NCBI GenBank assembly: GCA_019119635.1
Contig: DWWP01000024.1
Coordinates: 1 to 57,523, forward strand
Reading direction: 5' to 3'
Length of the DNA: 57,523 nt
DNA from: Candidatus Dietzia intestinipullorum
GTDB lineage: Bacteria; Actinomycetota; Actinomycetes; Mycobacteriales; Mycobacteriaceae
Part shown: piece by piece, positions 1-8,713 of the stretch
Layout: each line of letters begins with the position of its first letter
Position numbering within the stretch: the stretch's first letter is position 1
Translations under genes and position numbers: made by a program
Notes under the pieces: model-generated
Databases searched by the model: none
Told to the model about the DNA's origin: nothing
The model's input: the letters and a program-made list of their open reading frames with translations, nothing else

Positions 1-66
1 GGACTCGCCGACGCCGTAGGCGCGTTTGTGGGCGTCGATGAGCTCGACCAGGCGAGGGGTCTCCAT
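1..66 (-). CDS. 5' end of an HTH-type regulator-like protein (partial)
   Basis: The first 22 codons are visible; the rest lies left of the window. They read METPRLVELIDAHKR followed by AYGVGES, the amphipathic first-helix style of short XRE/Cro-like DNA-binding proteins. The family call rests only on that and on an inverted repeat about 45-65 bp upstream, placed as an operator would be. A TTGACG hexamer lies upstream on the same strand and could be a -35 element. No further domain can be judged. Confidence 0.5.
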   Translation of the reverse strand, partial: METPRLVELIDAHKRAYGVGES

Positions 67-109
67 GCTCTGAGTGTCCGCGTGCGCCACGGGTACCGTC
101 AAGGGGTAG

Positions 110-132
110 TTAACCGTTCCGGCAAGGGTTAA
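110..132. promoter_or_regulatory. Inverted repeat TTAACC-N11-GGTTAA (possible operator)
   Basis: TTAACC at 110-115 and GGTTAA at 127-132 are perfect inverted arms separated by 11 bp. The repeat lies upstream of the minus-strand gene ending the left edge and at the boundary of a lower-GC region. The AT-rich arms stand out in this GC-rich sequence. An operator for the adjacent HTH-type gene is the simplest reading, but it is inference. Confidence 0.4.
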
Positions 133-670
133 TGATCACGTGCCGGGTTTCGAGGTGTCGAGTTCCAAGCGCGGGCGGGGTCCAGGATGCTACGGCGCGC
201 CCAGTTCACCTACGCCAGCCCTGGGAGAAGGTCTGGCTGCGCGTTCCGAGCCATCGCCTAGCGCTTCGCGGAATGCGCGAAAGAGTCGCAGGAAATGCGA
301 ATCCCGACGAACGATCGCAGGTAAGAGCAGTAGTCACCATGCCGTCAGTGGCCTGAGTTCGACATCCAATATGCGGTGGATCAACGACTCGATGTCCTCC
401 TATTCGCAGGTCACGTGCGGCCCGAACTCGAACGAGTTGCGGGCAACTCGGGGAGTGTCGAGTTCGCGAGATGGACAACTCGGCACCGTTTGGTGGAAGC
501 TCTGCGTATCAGCTCCGTGCGTATCCGCGCCTTCCCGCTGGAAGCCGACGGAGAACCCCGCCGCCATACAGGCTGCGCGACAATTGCTGGTCGGACCATC
601 CGTACTGCATCAGCTAGAAGCGCCAGCTGATGGCGCCGCAGTCGGCACGGTTTGAACTACGTCGTCCTGG
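133..670. other. Lower-GC stretch without a convincing gene
   Basis: Base composition is visibly less GC-rich than the rest of the window, and open frames on either strand are short with no recognisable family. One plus-strand frame at about 376-630, starting GTG, reads like ordinary protein for about 50 codons and then degrades; it could be the remnant of a decayed gene. I see no RNA gene, transposase or clear terminator here. Confidence 0.4.
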
Positions 671-949
671 TCAGAGTGATCCAGCTGCATTGGAAACCAC
701 CGAAAAGACCGTCTCATCTAATGAATCAATGATGCAACTGACGAGTCTGTCCGGTAGTCCGCGCAGGTCAACGACATGCCGAGGATCGCTTTCCGGGCCG
801 CCTAGAGGCACGACGTCCGGGTCGAGACACCTCCATGCGCCATCCTGGGTTGGGTTATTACGCAGGTCGGGGAGGGTCTCGAATCCGCGCACGAGTGGAG
901 GGTTCAAGGTCCGGGGATGGTTCATCTGATGCAATACGCAGACATCCAC
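671..949 (-). CDS. Small hypothetical protein (weak call)
   Basis: A 92-codon frame starts at ATG and encodes a protein with normal residue balance, ending in a hydrophobic stretch around LPDRLVSCIIDSLDE. I do not recognise a family. Support is the start position 3 nt downstream of an AT-rich palindrome that could hold a promoter, and composition unlike the frameshift shadows nearby. Against it are the less GC-rich codon use compared with neighbours, the lack of a clear ribosome binding site and the lack of a domain. If real, it is probably an acquired or lineage-restricted gene. Confidence 0.3.
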   Translation of the reverse strand: MDVCVLHQMNHPRTLNPPLVRGFETLPDLRNNPTQDGAWRCLDPDVVPLGGPESDPRHVVDLRGLPDRLVSCIIDSLDETVFSVVSNAAGSL

Positions 950-951
950 TT

Positions 952-962
952 TACATAATGTA
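952..962. promoter_or_regulatory. AT-rich near-palindrome upstream of the small ORF
   Basis: TACATAATGTA is a near-perfect 11-bp palindrome directly upstream of the ATG at 949 on the minus strand. Read on minus it supplies TACATT and TATGTA hexamers resembling -10 elements. It may be a promoter, an operator, or both. No matching second copy was seen nearby. Confidence 0.3.
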
Positions 963-974
963 GATTATCGGCAC

Positions 975-1271
975 TGTGGAACGGACTGCGCTCGGGCGAT
1001 TGCGGCGCGGCGACCCGGCGGCCGCCTGTATGGCCGGTCGTCCGGCTCCGCCGGTGGGCGCTCTGCGTGGCCCGGACCCGGATGGGTCGCACGCCCGCCG
1101 GGTGCGCTGTCGGCCGGCCCGGCCGTGCGGGTGCGCCCCGGGCGTCAGTGGGCGCCGAGTCGAGATGCCCCGCGGTGCACTGTGGCTGCCGGTTCCCCGC
1201 CTCCACCTCCGGGCGGCCATTGAACGTCACAGTGACGATATGAAGGGGTGTCCCCGGGTCGGGCCTGTACG
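975..1271. other. Intergenic region, no gene seen
   Basis: This GC-rich stretch lies downstream of the thioesterase on minus. Open frames on both strands are arginine/proline/glycine-rich and look like out-of-frame composition rather than protein. No RNA gene or terminator with a U-run is evident. Confidence 0.4.
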
Positions 1272-1682
1272 TCAGGCGCCTTCCGGTCTGGGGGTGTTCT
1301 GCAGCCGGAGTTGCCCGCGAGCGAGGACCTTTCCGGAGTCCTGCTGGCTGATCACGACGTCCCAGAGTTGTTGGCTGCGCCCCTGGAACAATGCCTCCGC
1401 GATCACGTCCACGCGGCCACCGGTCGAGGCCCTGAGGAAATCCGTGCCGTTGTGCACGCCCACGGCGATCTGGTCCCGGCCCGAGACGGCGTGCTCGGCC
1501 CCTGCGCCACCGGCGCTCTCGACCAGGCTCGCGTAGACACCGCCGTGCACCGTGCCCCATGCCGTGTGGTGTTGCTCACCGAGGTCGGCGTGCCCCCGTA
1601 GCGACGTGGCCGAGACCTCGTCGATGACGAGCCCGGTCGTTGCCACGAAGCTGGTCGCCGGTCTCGGATCGGGTTCTGCCAC
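1272..1682 (-). CDS. PaaI-family hotdog-fold thioesterase
   Basis: The 136-residue protein has the size and core of the PaaI/YbgC-type hotdog thioesterases that hydrolyse acyl- or aryl-CoA. The family motif is visible as WGTVHGGVYASLVESAG around residues 42-58, where HGG begins the central helix and the acidic residue that follows is the usual catalytic position. The start is GTG with GGGAG 8 nt upstream. It lies downstream of the ABC-F gene on the same strand but is separated from it by a strong hairpin, so it is probably its own unit. The substrate cannot be inferred. Confidence 0.85.
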   Translation of the reverse strand: MAEPDPRPATSFVATTGLVIDEVSATSLRGHADLGEQHHTAWGTVHGGVYASLVESAGGAGAEHAVSGRDQIAVGVHNGTDFLRASTGGRVDVIAEALFQGRSQQLWDVVISQQDSGKVLARGQLRLQNTPRPEGA

Positions 1683-1716
1683 GTCTCTGCTCCCTCGTCT
1701 CGTGTCGGCGTCGGAA

Positions 1717-1747
1717 CCGGTGGTCCGATGTGCTGTCGGACCACCGG
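1717..1747 (-). terminator. Perfect 12-bp stem hairpin between ABC-F and thioesterase genes
   Basis: CCGGTGGTCCGA at 1717-1728 pairs perfectly with 1736-1747 around a 7-nt loop. It lies 53 bp after the ABC-F stop codon and 35 bp before the thioesterase start. No U-tract follows, which is common for actinobacterial intrinsic terminators, so termination is likely but not proven. Confidence 0.6.
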
Positions 1748-1799
1748 CGCGACACCCGTAGAGGCCGCCCGTCGAAGACTGCGGTGACGGGCCGCGGCC

Positions 1800-3452
1800 T
1801 CAGTGCTCCCCGTTACTCCCCGAGCGTATCGGCAGGCGGGTCAGGTCGACCGTCGGCCAGCCGGCCAGGTCGCGAAGCAGTTGCCGATCGTGCGTGGACA
1901 CCACGACCGCACACGACGCCGACCCCAGGCCGTCGGTGAGTGCGTCCACCAGTGCGAACGACAGGTGGTTGGTGGGCTCGTCGAGGATCAGCAGGTCGGG
2001 CTGTTCGGCCAGGCACAGGGCCAGGTGCAGACGCCGCTGCTGCCCCTGTGACATGCGTCCGACCCTCGTTCCTGCGGCTCCGGAGGCGAGCAAGCCGGTC
2101 GTGGCCAGGCCGGGAGCGTGCCCGTTTCCCAGTCTGTCCACGTGCTCCCGGTAGATCTCGACGCCCGTCCGTCGACCGTCCCAGTCCGGGATCTCCTGCG
2201 ACAGAGTAGAGATCCGGATCCCCGGGTGACGATCTATCCGGCCGGAATCGGGCTCCAGCCCTCCCGCCATCAGCGCGAGTAGCGTCGACTTCCCCGAGCC
2301 GTTGGGTCCGGTGAGCAGGAGCCTGTCCCCGGTGTCGATCGTGACCGAGACCGGGGTCTGCAGACGACCGGCCACCGTGGGGTCGTGACAGACGAGCACC
2401 TGCCGACCGGCGGGCACGTCCCACTCCGGCCACCGGAACTGCGCGGGGGGCTCCGGGACGGTGACACGATGCCGCTCGAGTTCCTCGCTACGCCGGTTGA
2501 ACGCCTGGACGGTGCCGGCCGCGCGGGTGGCCCGCTCGTGTCGACCGTGCCCCTTCCCCGGGCGCCACGAATCCCGCAGCTTCCCGCGAGCGGCCTCTGC
2601 GGCCCGCGTGAGCCGCTCGTGCTCGAGTCGTTGATCGGCGTGCGCCTGCTCCCACCGGGCGCGGACGGCGCGACGCCCCTCGATCCATCCGTCGTAACCG
2701 TCGCCGTAGACCTGGGGTCGGCCGCTCTGACTGGGGTCGAGATCAATGAACTGGGTGGTCACGTCCCGCAGCAGTGCCCGGTCGTGGCTGGCCACCACCA
2801 GGCCACCGGGGTGCTGGCGCAGCTGCGTGGTGAGGAACTCGAGTCCGGAGGCATCGAGGTGGTTGGTGGGCTCGTCCAACAGCAACAGGTCGGGCCGGGC
2901 GCCGAGCACGCACGCGAGCCGCACCCGGTACCGCTGCCCCACCGAGAGCGTGGCCAGTGACCTGCTCCGGTCCGGGCAGGCCGCCAGCCCGGCGAGCGCG
3001 ATGTCCACGCGCCGGTCCGCGTCCCACGCGTCGAGCGTCGTCGCGCGATCGAGTGCGGCCGCGTAGTCGTCGTCGGCGCCCGGTCGTCCGTCGGCCAGGG
3101 CCTCGCCCGCCCGGTCCAACTCCCGCAACGCGCGGAGGCTGTCCGTTATCGCCACCGCGACGGCGTCCCCGACGGTCCTGGAGTCGGAGACGTCGAGGTC
3201 CTGTTCCACCGTCCCCACGGTGCCGAGACGCGTGACGGACCCCGAGTCCGGCGTCCTCGCCCCGGCCATGACATCCAGAAGGGTGGTCTTTCCGCGACCG
3301 TTCTCCCCCACCAGGGCCATCGCGGAGCCGGCGGCGAGCGTGAGGTCGACCCCGGTGAGGACGGGGCGGTCGCCGAGCGTCACGTGGACGTCGGACAGTC
3401 GGATATGAGCGCGGGATCCCGCGTGTAGATGATGATTCCGGGTGTCGTGCAC
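1800..3452 (-). CDS. ABC-F family ATPase (possible ribosome-protection protein)
   Basis: The 550-residue protein has two fused ABC domains and no membrane segments, the hallmark of ABC-F proteins that act in the ribosomal E site. Domain 1 has Walker [10 protein letters not shown] near residue 50, signature LSVGQ and Walker [13 protein letters not shown]. Domain 2 has GPNGSGKST, a variant signature MSQGQ and [12 protein letters not shown] charged linker with many Arg and Glu joins them, as in antibiotic-resistance and housekeeping members alike. The start is GTG with AGAGGG upstream. A short leader ORF and hairpin precede the gene on the same strand, as is typical of drug-inducible ABC-F resistance genes, so a ribosome-protection role is plausible. 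The drug class cannot be read from sequence. Confidence 0.88.
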   Translation of the reverse strand: MHDTRNHHLHAGSRAHIRLSDVHVTLGDRPVLTGVDLTLAAGSAMALVGENGRGKTTLLDVMAGARTPDSGSVTRLGTVGTVEQDLDVSDSRTVGDAVAVAITDSLRALRELDRAGEALADGRPGADDDYAAALDRATTLDAWDADRRVDIALAGLAACPDRSRSLATLSVGQRYRVRLACVLGARPDLLLLDEPTNHLDASGLEFLTTQLRQHPGGLVVASHDRALLRDVTTQFIDLDPSQSGRPQVYGDGYDGWIEGRRAVRARWEQAHADQRLEHERLTRAAEAARGKLRDSWRPGKGHGRHERATRAAGTVQAFNRRSEELERHRVTVPEPPAQFRWPEWDVPAGRQVLVCHDPTVAGRLQTPVSVTIDTGDRLLLTGPNGSGKSTLLALMAGGLEPDSGRIDRHPGIRISTLSQEIPDWDGRRTGVEIYREHVDRLGNGHAPGLATTGLLASGAAGTRVGRMSQGQQRRLHLALCLAEQPDLLILDEPTNHLSFALVDALTDGLGSASCAVVVSTHDRQLLRDLAGWPTVDLTRLPIRSGSNGEH

Positions 3453-3497
3453 AGTGCCCTCTTCGGCTCGTCATGGAGCCGGACGCACGCTGAATCG

Positions 3498-3523
3498 GCC
3501 GTCCGGCGAGTGCCGTGGACGGC
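3498..3523 (-). promoter_or_regulatory. Leader hairpin between uORF and ABC-F gene
   Basis: GCCGTCC and GGACGGC form a 7-bp stem with a 12-nt loop in the ABC-F leader. Just upstream on minus, at 3528-3538, CTTCCTCCTCT could pair with the gene's AGAGGG ribosome binding site with one wobble. Together with the leader ORF this resembles an attenuator or a switch that exposes the binding site when the ribosome stalls. Confidence 0.45.
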
Positions 3524-3561
3524 GTGCAGAGGAGGAAGATGAAGTGGCTACCCTGCCGCCG

Positions 3562-3606
3562 TCAGCGGAGGGTCCAGGGCTTCATGGTGATGGCACCGGA
3601 ATACAT
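3562..3606 (-). CDS. 14-residue leader peptide upstream of the ABC-F gene
   Basis: A short ORF encodes MYSGAITMKPWTLR and stops at TGA, 109 nt before the ABC-F start on the same strand. Its ATG lies 7 nt after a TAGTAT -10 hexamer that has TGGACA 18 nt upstream, so the mRNA would begin at or next to the ATG and be leaderless. A hairpin and an anti-ribosome-binding-site sequence follow. This arrangement is that of ribosome-stalling leaders controlling drug-resistance genes. I do not recognise the peptide from a known system, and translation is inferred. Confidence 0.5.
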   Translation of the reverse strand: MYSGAITMKPWTLR

Positions 3607-3613
3607 GGGCGGC

Positions 3614-3643
3614 ATACTACTTTAAGCGCCCGCCTAATGTCCA
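3614..3643 (-). promoter_or_regulatory. Predicted promoter of the ABC-F leader
   Basis: On the minus strand TGGACA (3638-3643) and TAGTAT (3614-3619) are 18 nt apart, close to the vegetative TTGACA/TANNNT consensus. The hexamer ends 7 nt before the leader ATG. The -35 overlaps the 3' end of the neighbouring PPOX gene. Confidence 0.55.
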
Positions 3644-4218
3644 CGGAGATCGTCGATCTCGCGCCGGTAGACGGCGGTGAGCTCGTCGATGTACTCGCGG
3701 TCCCACCGGGGCGTGATGTGCTTGCTGCAGTTCGCGTCCGACGCCACCACGTCCACGAGGATCGCGCGCTCCACGTGTCCCGTATACGTCTTCTCCCCCA
3801 TCGTGCGCAGGCGCTCGATCAGGGCCGGGTCCTGGTCCGGCTCCACCACCCGGGCGTGCCCGAACACCTTGAGACGTGTCCTGGTGGGATAGTCGACGAA
3901 GAACAGGCATGCGCGCCCGTCGTGGTCGAGGTTGCCCGTGGAGACGAATTGCCGGTTCCCCCGGAACTCGAGCCAGGCGAGCCGGGTGGAGGCGTGGACG
4001 TGGACGAAGCCCGCGGGCCCGCCGCGGTGCTGTACATACGGCCACCCCGTCTCGGTGACGGTGGAGAGGAAGAAGTGATCGGCGCGCCGGATCAGCGCGA
4101 CGTCCGTGGTCTCGAGTTCGAACTCGCCGGCCTCGGTGGGCCTGGTCACCCCGACGCTCTCCTGTCGGGCACGGACGGACGGACCGAACGCGATGTCCGT
4201 GTAGCGGTTGGCGGGCAT
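3634..4218 (-). CDS. Pyridoxamine 5'-phosphate oxidase family (split-barrel flavoprotein)
   Basis: The 194-residue protein belongs to the FMN-binding split-barrel group annotated as pyridoxamine 5'-phosphate oxidase-like. Family features are an N-terminal sensor-like region, then FFLSTVTETGWPYVQHRGG near residues 50-70 and LFFVDYPTRTRLKVFGHARV near 110-130. I chose the ATG at 4218 (MPANRYTDIAFG): a TAGGGT -10 hexamer lies 7 nt upstream, and longer frames run into the palindromes. It is divergent from the HTH/FUSC pair and shares their operator-like region, so it may be co-regulated. The substrate is unknown. Confidence 0.85.
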   Translation of the reverse strand: MPANRYTDIAFGPSVRARQESVGVTRPTEAGEFELETTDVALIRRADHFFLSTVTETGWPYVQHRGGPAGFVHVHASTRLAWLEFRGNRQFVSTGNLDHDGRACLFFVDYPTRTRLKVFGHARVVEPDQDPALIERLRTMGEKTYTGHVERAILVDVVASDANCSKHITPRWDREYIDELTAVYRREIDDLRGH

Positions 4219-4225
4219 GGCGTCG

Positions 4226-4231
4226 ACCCTA
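4226..4231 (-). promoter_or_regulatory. -10 element of the PPOX gene (leaderless)
   Basis: TAGGGT on minus ends 7 nt before the ATG at 4218. This spacing predicts that transcription starts at or within a base or two of the start codon. The nearer palindrome (4249-4264) would cover the -35 region. Confidence 0.5.
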
Positions 4232-4248
4232 ACCCGCCACCGGCACTC

Positions 4249-4264
4249 GTCAATCAAAGTTGAC
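4249..4264. promoter_or_regulatory. Operator-like palindrome 1, GTCAA-N6-TTGAC
   Basis: Perfect inverted arms GTCAA and TTGAC are separated by 6 bp. It is one of two copies with identical arms and spacing in the 66-bp divergent region between the PPOX and HTH genes. The position fits repression or activation of both promoters. Confidence 0.6.
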
Positions 4265-4268
4265 GGAC

Positions 4269-4274
4269 TAGCCT
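4269..4274 (+). promoter_or_regulatory. -10 element of the HTH gene
   Basis: TAGCCT ends 10 nt before the ATG at 4285, so the transcript would start at or near the start codon. The hexamer lies between the two palindromes. Confidence 0.4.
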
Positions 4275-4276
4275 GG

Positions 4277-4292
4277 GTCAACGTATGTTGAC
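4277..4292. promoter_or_regulatory. Operator-like palindrome 2, GTCAA-N6-TTGAC
   Basis: The second copy can be read as GTCAAC-GTAT-GTTGAC and overlaps the ATG of the HTH gene. Its centre is 28 bp from the centre of copy 1. A protein bound here would block the predicted transcription start. Confidence 0.6.
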
Positions 4293-4515
4293 GCCCGAGG
4301 TGACAGACGTGGAGACGACATTCGATTTGGGCGACGACGACTCGGTACCGGTCGCTCGGCTGGCCGCGATCGCCCGGGCCAGGGCAGCCCTCGCGCGGGA
4401 GGAGTCCGCTGCGGTCCGGCACGCCCGGATGCACGGGATGAGCTGGGCGGAGATCGGCCGTGTGTTGGGCGTGAGCAAACAGGCGCTACACAAACGTTTC
4501 GGAAAGGCGGGCTGA
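4285..4515 (+). CDS. Small helix-turn-helix protein
   Basis: The 76-residue protein ends in a clear HTH: MSWAEIGRVLGVSKQALHKR around residues 52-71, the sigma-region-4-like form in which the recognition helix begins at VSKQA. The N-terminal half is acidic and then alanine/arginine-rich, ARLAAIARARAALAREE, likely helical. It is too short for a ligand domain. Its TGA stop is followed without frame change by the FUSC coding region. It may regulate its own promoter through the twin palindromes that flank and overlap its start, but this is inferred from position only. Confidence 0.75.
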   Translation: MLTPEVTDVETTFDLGDDDSVPVARLAAIARARAALAREESAAVRHARMHGMSWAEIGRVLGVSKQALHKRFGKAG

Positions 4516-4617
4516 CCACTGGCATCCCTGCACCGGCAACTCGAACGACTCCGCCCGCTCGTCACCCTCGCGCCGAGCCCGCCCCGGCTGCGCCCCGCGG
4601 TCAAGGCGGCACTCACC

Positions 4618-6297
4618 GTGTTGCTGTGTCTGGGGGCGGGGACGCTCGCCGGGCGCCAGGACCTGGGGCTGCTGTGCGTCACCGGCACGTTCGCCGTCCT
4701 GTACGCGCCCGCGGCGCCGATCCGACGACGGTTCGCCACAGTGCTGGGGGTGGGGCTCGCGTTGATCGTCTCCACGGCGCTCGGTGCCTTCACCGCCGGC
4801 TCGACACCGGCCTTCGCCGTCACCGCGGTCCTGCTGGCGATGACCACCGCCGGGGTCTGCCTGGCGCTGCGCGTCGGCCCTCCGGGATCGTATTTCCTCG
4901 TGCTGTGCGCGGGGATCGCGCACTTCCTGGCCGGCGCCCACGGGACGGCTCCCGCGACGATCGCCGGGATGACGGCCGTGGGTGCCGCGGTGGCGTTGAC
5001 GGTCACCATGGCGGAAATGCTCCCCGACCCCAGGCGGCCCGAACGAAGGGCCGTCGACGCCGCGGTCCGCGCGGTCCGCGACTACGCCGACTCGACGCCG
5101 GGCCCGGACAGTCGCCCGCTCCACCGCGCCGCCGCACACGCTCTCGCCGCCGCCGAGGAGGCGATGGTCGAAGGGTACTGGCGGCCGCACCCCGCCCTCA
5201 CCGACCGACTCACCACCGCCCGACGCGACTACGACCGCCGGGCCCGTCGGGCCACCGAGTATTTCCTGCCGGCCGAGGACCTGGCCTGGGACCCCCACAA
5301 CCCCGACGCGGGCCGCTGGCTCGACGAATCCGAGGAGCCGGCGGGGGTCGACATGCCCTCGGCGCCCGCCGCCGAACGAGCGGGCCGGGCCATCGCGGCC
5401 GACGAGCGGCGCCACGTCGCGTCGCTGCGCAGGCGGCTGGCGGACGGCCTGCGCTATCCCGGCGAGCCGTGGTCGGTGGCCCTCTCTGTGGGGGTGGCGA
5501 CCACGGCGTCGATCCTGCTCGTGCTGGTCGTGCTGGGCACCGACCAGACGCACCTGTACTGGGTCATCGCCTTCTCCGCACTCGTTCTCCACCAGGGCGG
5601 CCCGCGGGCGGCGCGCACCTATCGGGCGGTCCACCGGATGATCGGGACCGTCGCGGGCCTCGGGGTGTTCCTCGCCGTCTCGTACCTCCAGCCGACCGGC
5701 TGGTGGATCGTCGCCCTGATCGTCGTCCTCCAGTTCACCATCGAACTCCTGGTGACCCGGAACTACGGTCTCGCGGTCACGCTCATCACGCCGCTCGCCC
5801 TCACCGTGGCCACCGGCGGGCGGTACGCCGACGACCCGTGGGCGCTCGTCACGGAACGGCTGCTCGACACCGTCATCGGGGTGCTGGTGGCGCTGGTCGT
5901 CCTGTGGGTCGTCGGGCGCCGGGCACATCACCGAGCGGTCCGCGGCGACACCAGGCGGGTGTTGCGGGAGCTCGCCGAGTACGCGGGCGGGCACGAGCAG
6001 TCGCCCACCGAACCGACGCTGGCCTCTGCCCTGCGCGATCTCCACACCAGTACCGCCCTGCTGTCGGCGGACGGACACCGGGACTCCCCCGAGGTCCGGA
6101 CCGCCGAGGCACTCATCCATGCAGGCTTCCTGGGGCTCGGAGCCGACGACCGACGCACTGTGGCGCGAGGGGCGTCCCGGTGGGCAGAGCTCGCGGACGC
6201 CGACCTGCCCTCCGGACTGCGGCCGGTCGGCGAGGGCCACCCCGTCGACGAGAGGATCCGCGAGCAGTGCGAGCGGATGGGGGCGACGCCGGACTGA
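4618..6297 (+). CDS. FUSC-family membrane protein (aromatic acid exporter-like)
   Basis: The protein has two hydrophobic blocks of about five to six membrane segments each, one at the N terminus and one starting near TTASILLVLVVLG, with a large polar cytoplasmic region between and after them. This is the fusaric-acid-resistance/YccS/AaeB layout, usually linked to efflux of aromatic acids or similar small molecules. The annotated GTG start is conventional but has no ribosome binding site and cuts into segment 1. The same frame is open upstream to the TGA of the HTH gene and reads LRPAVKAAL just before, which looks like real FUSC sequence. True translation may start at CTG 4519 or follow readthrough of that TGA. 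Confidence 0.8.
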   Translation: MLLCLGAGTLAGRQDLGLLCVTGTFAVLYAPAAPIRRRFATVLGVGLALIVSTALGAFTAGSTPAFAVTAVLLAMTTAGVCLALRVGPPGSYFLVLCAGIAHFLAGAHGTAPATIAGMTAVGAAVALTVTMAEMLPDPRRPERRAVDAAVRAVRDYADSTPGPDSRPLHRAAAHALAAAEEAMVEGYWRPHPALTDRLTTARRDYDRRARRATEYFLPAEDLAWDPHNPDAGRWLDESEEPAGVDMPSAPAAERAGRAIAADERRHVASLRRRLADGLRYPGEPWSVALSVGVATTASILLVLVVLGTDQTHLYWVIAFSALVLHQGGPRAARTYRAVHRMIGTVAGLGVFLAVSYLQPTGWWIVALIVVLQFTIELLVTRNYGLAVTLITPLALTVATGGRYADDPWALVTERLLDTVIGVLVALVVLWVVGRRAHHRAVRGDTRRVLRELAEYAGGHEQSPTEPTLASALRDLHTSTALLSADGHRDSPEVRTAEALIHAGFLGLGADDRRTVARGASRWAELADADLPSGLRPVGEGHPVDERIREQCERMGATPD

Positions 6298-6313
6298 GCC
6301 ACCGCCCCGGTCG

Positions 6314-8659
<2,346 letters not shown>

Positions 8660-8713
8660 GGGCTGCTCCCTGGTCTGCTGGTCCACGGCAACACTAGGCG
8701 GTCGCCGGCCCCG

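Noticed and set aside
376-630. Plus-strand 84-codon frame in the lower-GC region
   Set aside because: Some protein-like sequence but no family, no ribosome binding site and a degenerate second half; mentioned only as a possible remnant.
922-1560. 212-residue minus-strand frame
   Set aside because: Arg/Gly/Pro-rich out-of-frame composition that overlaps the well-supported thioesterase.
3539-3625. Plus-strand 28-codon ORF after a perfect-looking AGAGGAGGAAG ribosome binding site
   Set aside because: It is antisense to the leader ORF of the ABC-F gene. The purine-rich motif reads on minus as an anti-ribosome-binding-site segment, and no plus-strand promoter is visible.
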